The position numbers and the translations under genes were made by a program. Positions 14,568 through 14,957 of a stretch of DNA of 14,957 nucleotides are shown one piece after another. Origin of the DNA: Gammaproteobacteria bacterium (GTDB lineage Bacteria; Pseudomonadota; Gammaproteobacteria; SZUA-229); NCBI GenBank assembly GCA_021768055.1, contig JAASSE010000002.1:1-14957 (forward strand). The letters are read 5' to 3'. A model generated the notes under the pieces. The model was not told the origin of the DNA. It saw only the letters and a list, made by a program, of their open reading frames with translations, and made no database searches. The number at the start of each line of letters is the position of its first letter. Position 1 is the stretch's first letter.

Positions 14568-14957
14568 TTAACCCTTCACGCCGGTGGTCGCCACGCCTTT
14601 AACGAACCATTGCTGGAAGACAATAAAAACTATCAATACCGGCGAGACCATCATCGCGCCGAAAGAAAAAATATCGCCCCATTGCAACGGCGGCAAGGTA
14701 TAAAAAGTTGCAATGCCCAAAGGCAGCGGGCGCACTTCTTCGCTGTGCGTAACCATCAACGGCCACAAGAAAGAGCCCCATTGTGTTAAAAACGTGAGTA
14801 TCGCCACCGTGGCGAACACCGGTTTTGCATTGGGCGCAACTATGTAAAAGAAGATACGCCAGGGCCCTGCGCCATCTATACGCGCTGCTTCTTCGAGTTC
14901 CCTGGGTAAATCCAGAAAAAACGTGTAAAACAGATAAATGGAAAAGGCATTGGCGAT
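14568..14957 (-). CDS. Sugar ABC transporter permease (MalG/UgpE type), 5' part outside window
   Basis: The last 130 codons of an inner-membrane permease, open across the window edge at 14957. The conserved cytoplasmic EAA loop that docks onto the ATPase is clear: EEAARIDGAGPWRIFFYIVAP, read here as EEAARIDGAG then PWRIFFYIVAP, about 108 residues before the end. It is followed by membrane helices (ATVAILTFLTQWGSFLWPLM and MMVSPVLIVFIVFQQWF) and the family's typical C-terminus QQWFVKGVATTGVKG. A GTG at 14819 is internal and not the start. The gene leads into the ATPase gene with a 9-base gap. A second permease and a solute-binding protein gene would be expected further to the right. Confidence 0.92.
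   Translation of the reverse strand: MANAFSIYLFYTFFLDLPRELEEAARIDGAGPWRIFFYIVAPNAKPVFATVAILTFLTQWGSFLWPLMVTHSEEVRPLPLGIATFYTLPPLQWGDIFSFGAMMVSPVLIVFIVFQQWFVKGVATTGVKG

Overview
The window looks like chromosomal DNA of a gammaproteobacterium. The proteins are proteobacterial in style (Tdh nearly collinear with the E. coli enzyme, YbdK-type ligase, Kbl, UspA, PflX-type radical SAM protein). I cannot name a genus. No rRNA, tRNA, CRISPR array, integrase or intact transposase is visible. Coding density is high and no gene-free gap exceeds 300 bases.

Layout, left to right. (1) 2-1294 (+): an exported protein of unknown function, possibly an alpha/alpha-toroid enzyme. (2) 1455-3705 (+): a tightly coupled, lower-GC three-gene unit encoding a soluble ABC-type ATPase, a Cys-rich UreG/HypB/CobW-like GTPase and a [4Fe-4S]-domain protein. 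It looks like a metallocofactor assembly or activation module, and it lies between the 3' end of gene 1 and a decayed second copy of that 3' end (3714-3779). (3) 3797-6122 (-): an M20 amidohydrolase overlapping a YbdK-type carboxylate-amine ligase. (4) 6165-6320: a cluster of GGGGTCAGATCC-type repeats with a hairpin. (5) 6336-7202 (+): a PflX-type radical SAM protein whose reading frame has an in-frame TAA 27 codons before its apparent natural end. (6) 7302-8190 (-): a THEP1-type NTPase and an 88-residue conserved protein. (7) 8198-8262 (-): an internally deleted 3' remnant of a SagB-like nitroreductase gene. (8) 8331-10043 (-): a universal stress protein and an APC-like membrane transporter. 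(9) 10232-14957 (-): a run in transcription order of sugar-type ABC permease (cut by the window edge), MalK/UgpC-type ATPase, threonine dehydrogenase (tdh), 2-amino-3-ketobutyrate CoA ligase (kbl) and a signal-peptide-bearing SagB-type nitroreductase.

The most informative non-coding structure is a 242-bp miniature inverted-repeat element at 12137-12378 between tdh and kbl. It has 18/19-matching terminal inverted repeats and sits between TTAG and TTAA. Removing it with one TTAA copy recreates a tdh-kbl junction in which a GGGAGGT Shine-Dalgarno inside the last tdh codons stands 7 nt from the kbl ATG. The element has therefore split an ancestrally coupled gene pair.

A second theme is repeated twice: a short accessory cassette (the three-gene metal module; the Usp-transporter pair) stands just downstream of an intact gene, and a degraded duplicate of that gene's 3' end lies at the far side, at normal spacing from the next old gene. 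This resembles insertion into gene 3' ends, although no recombinase is present now.
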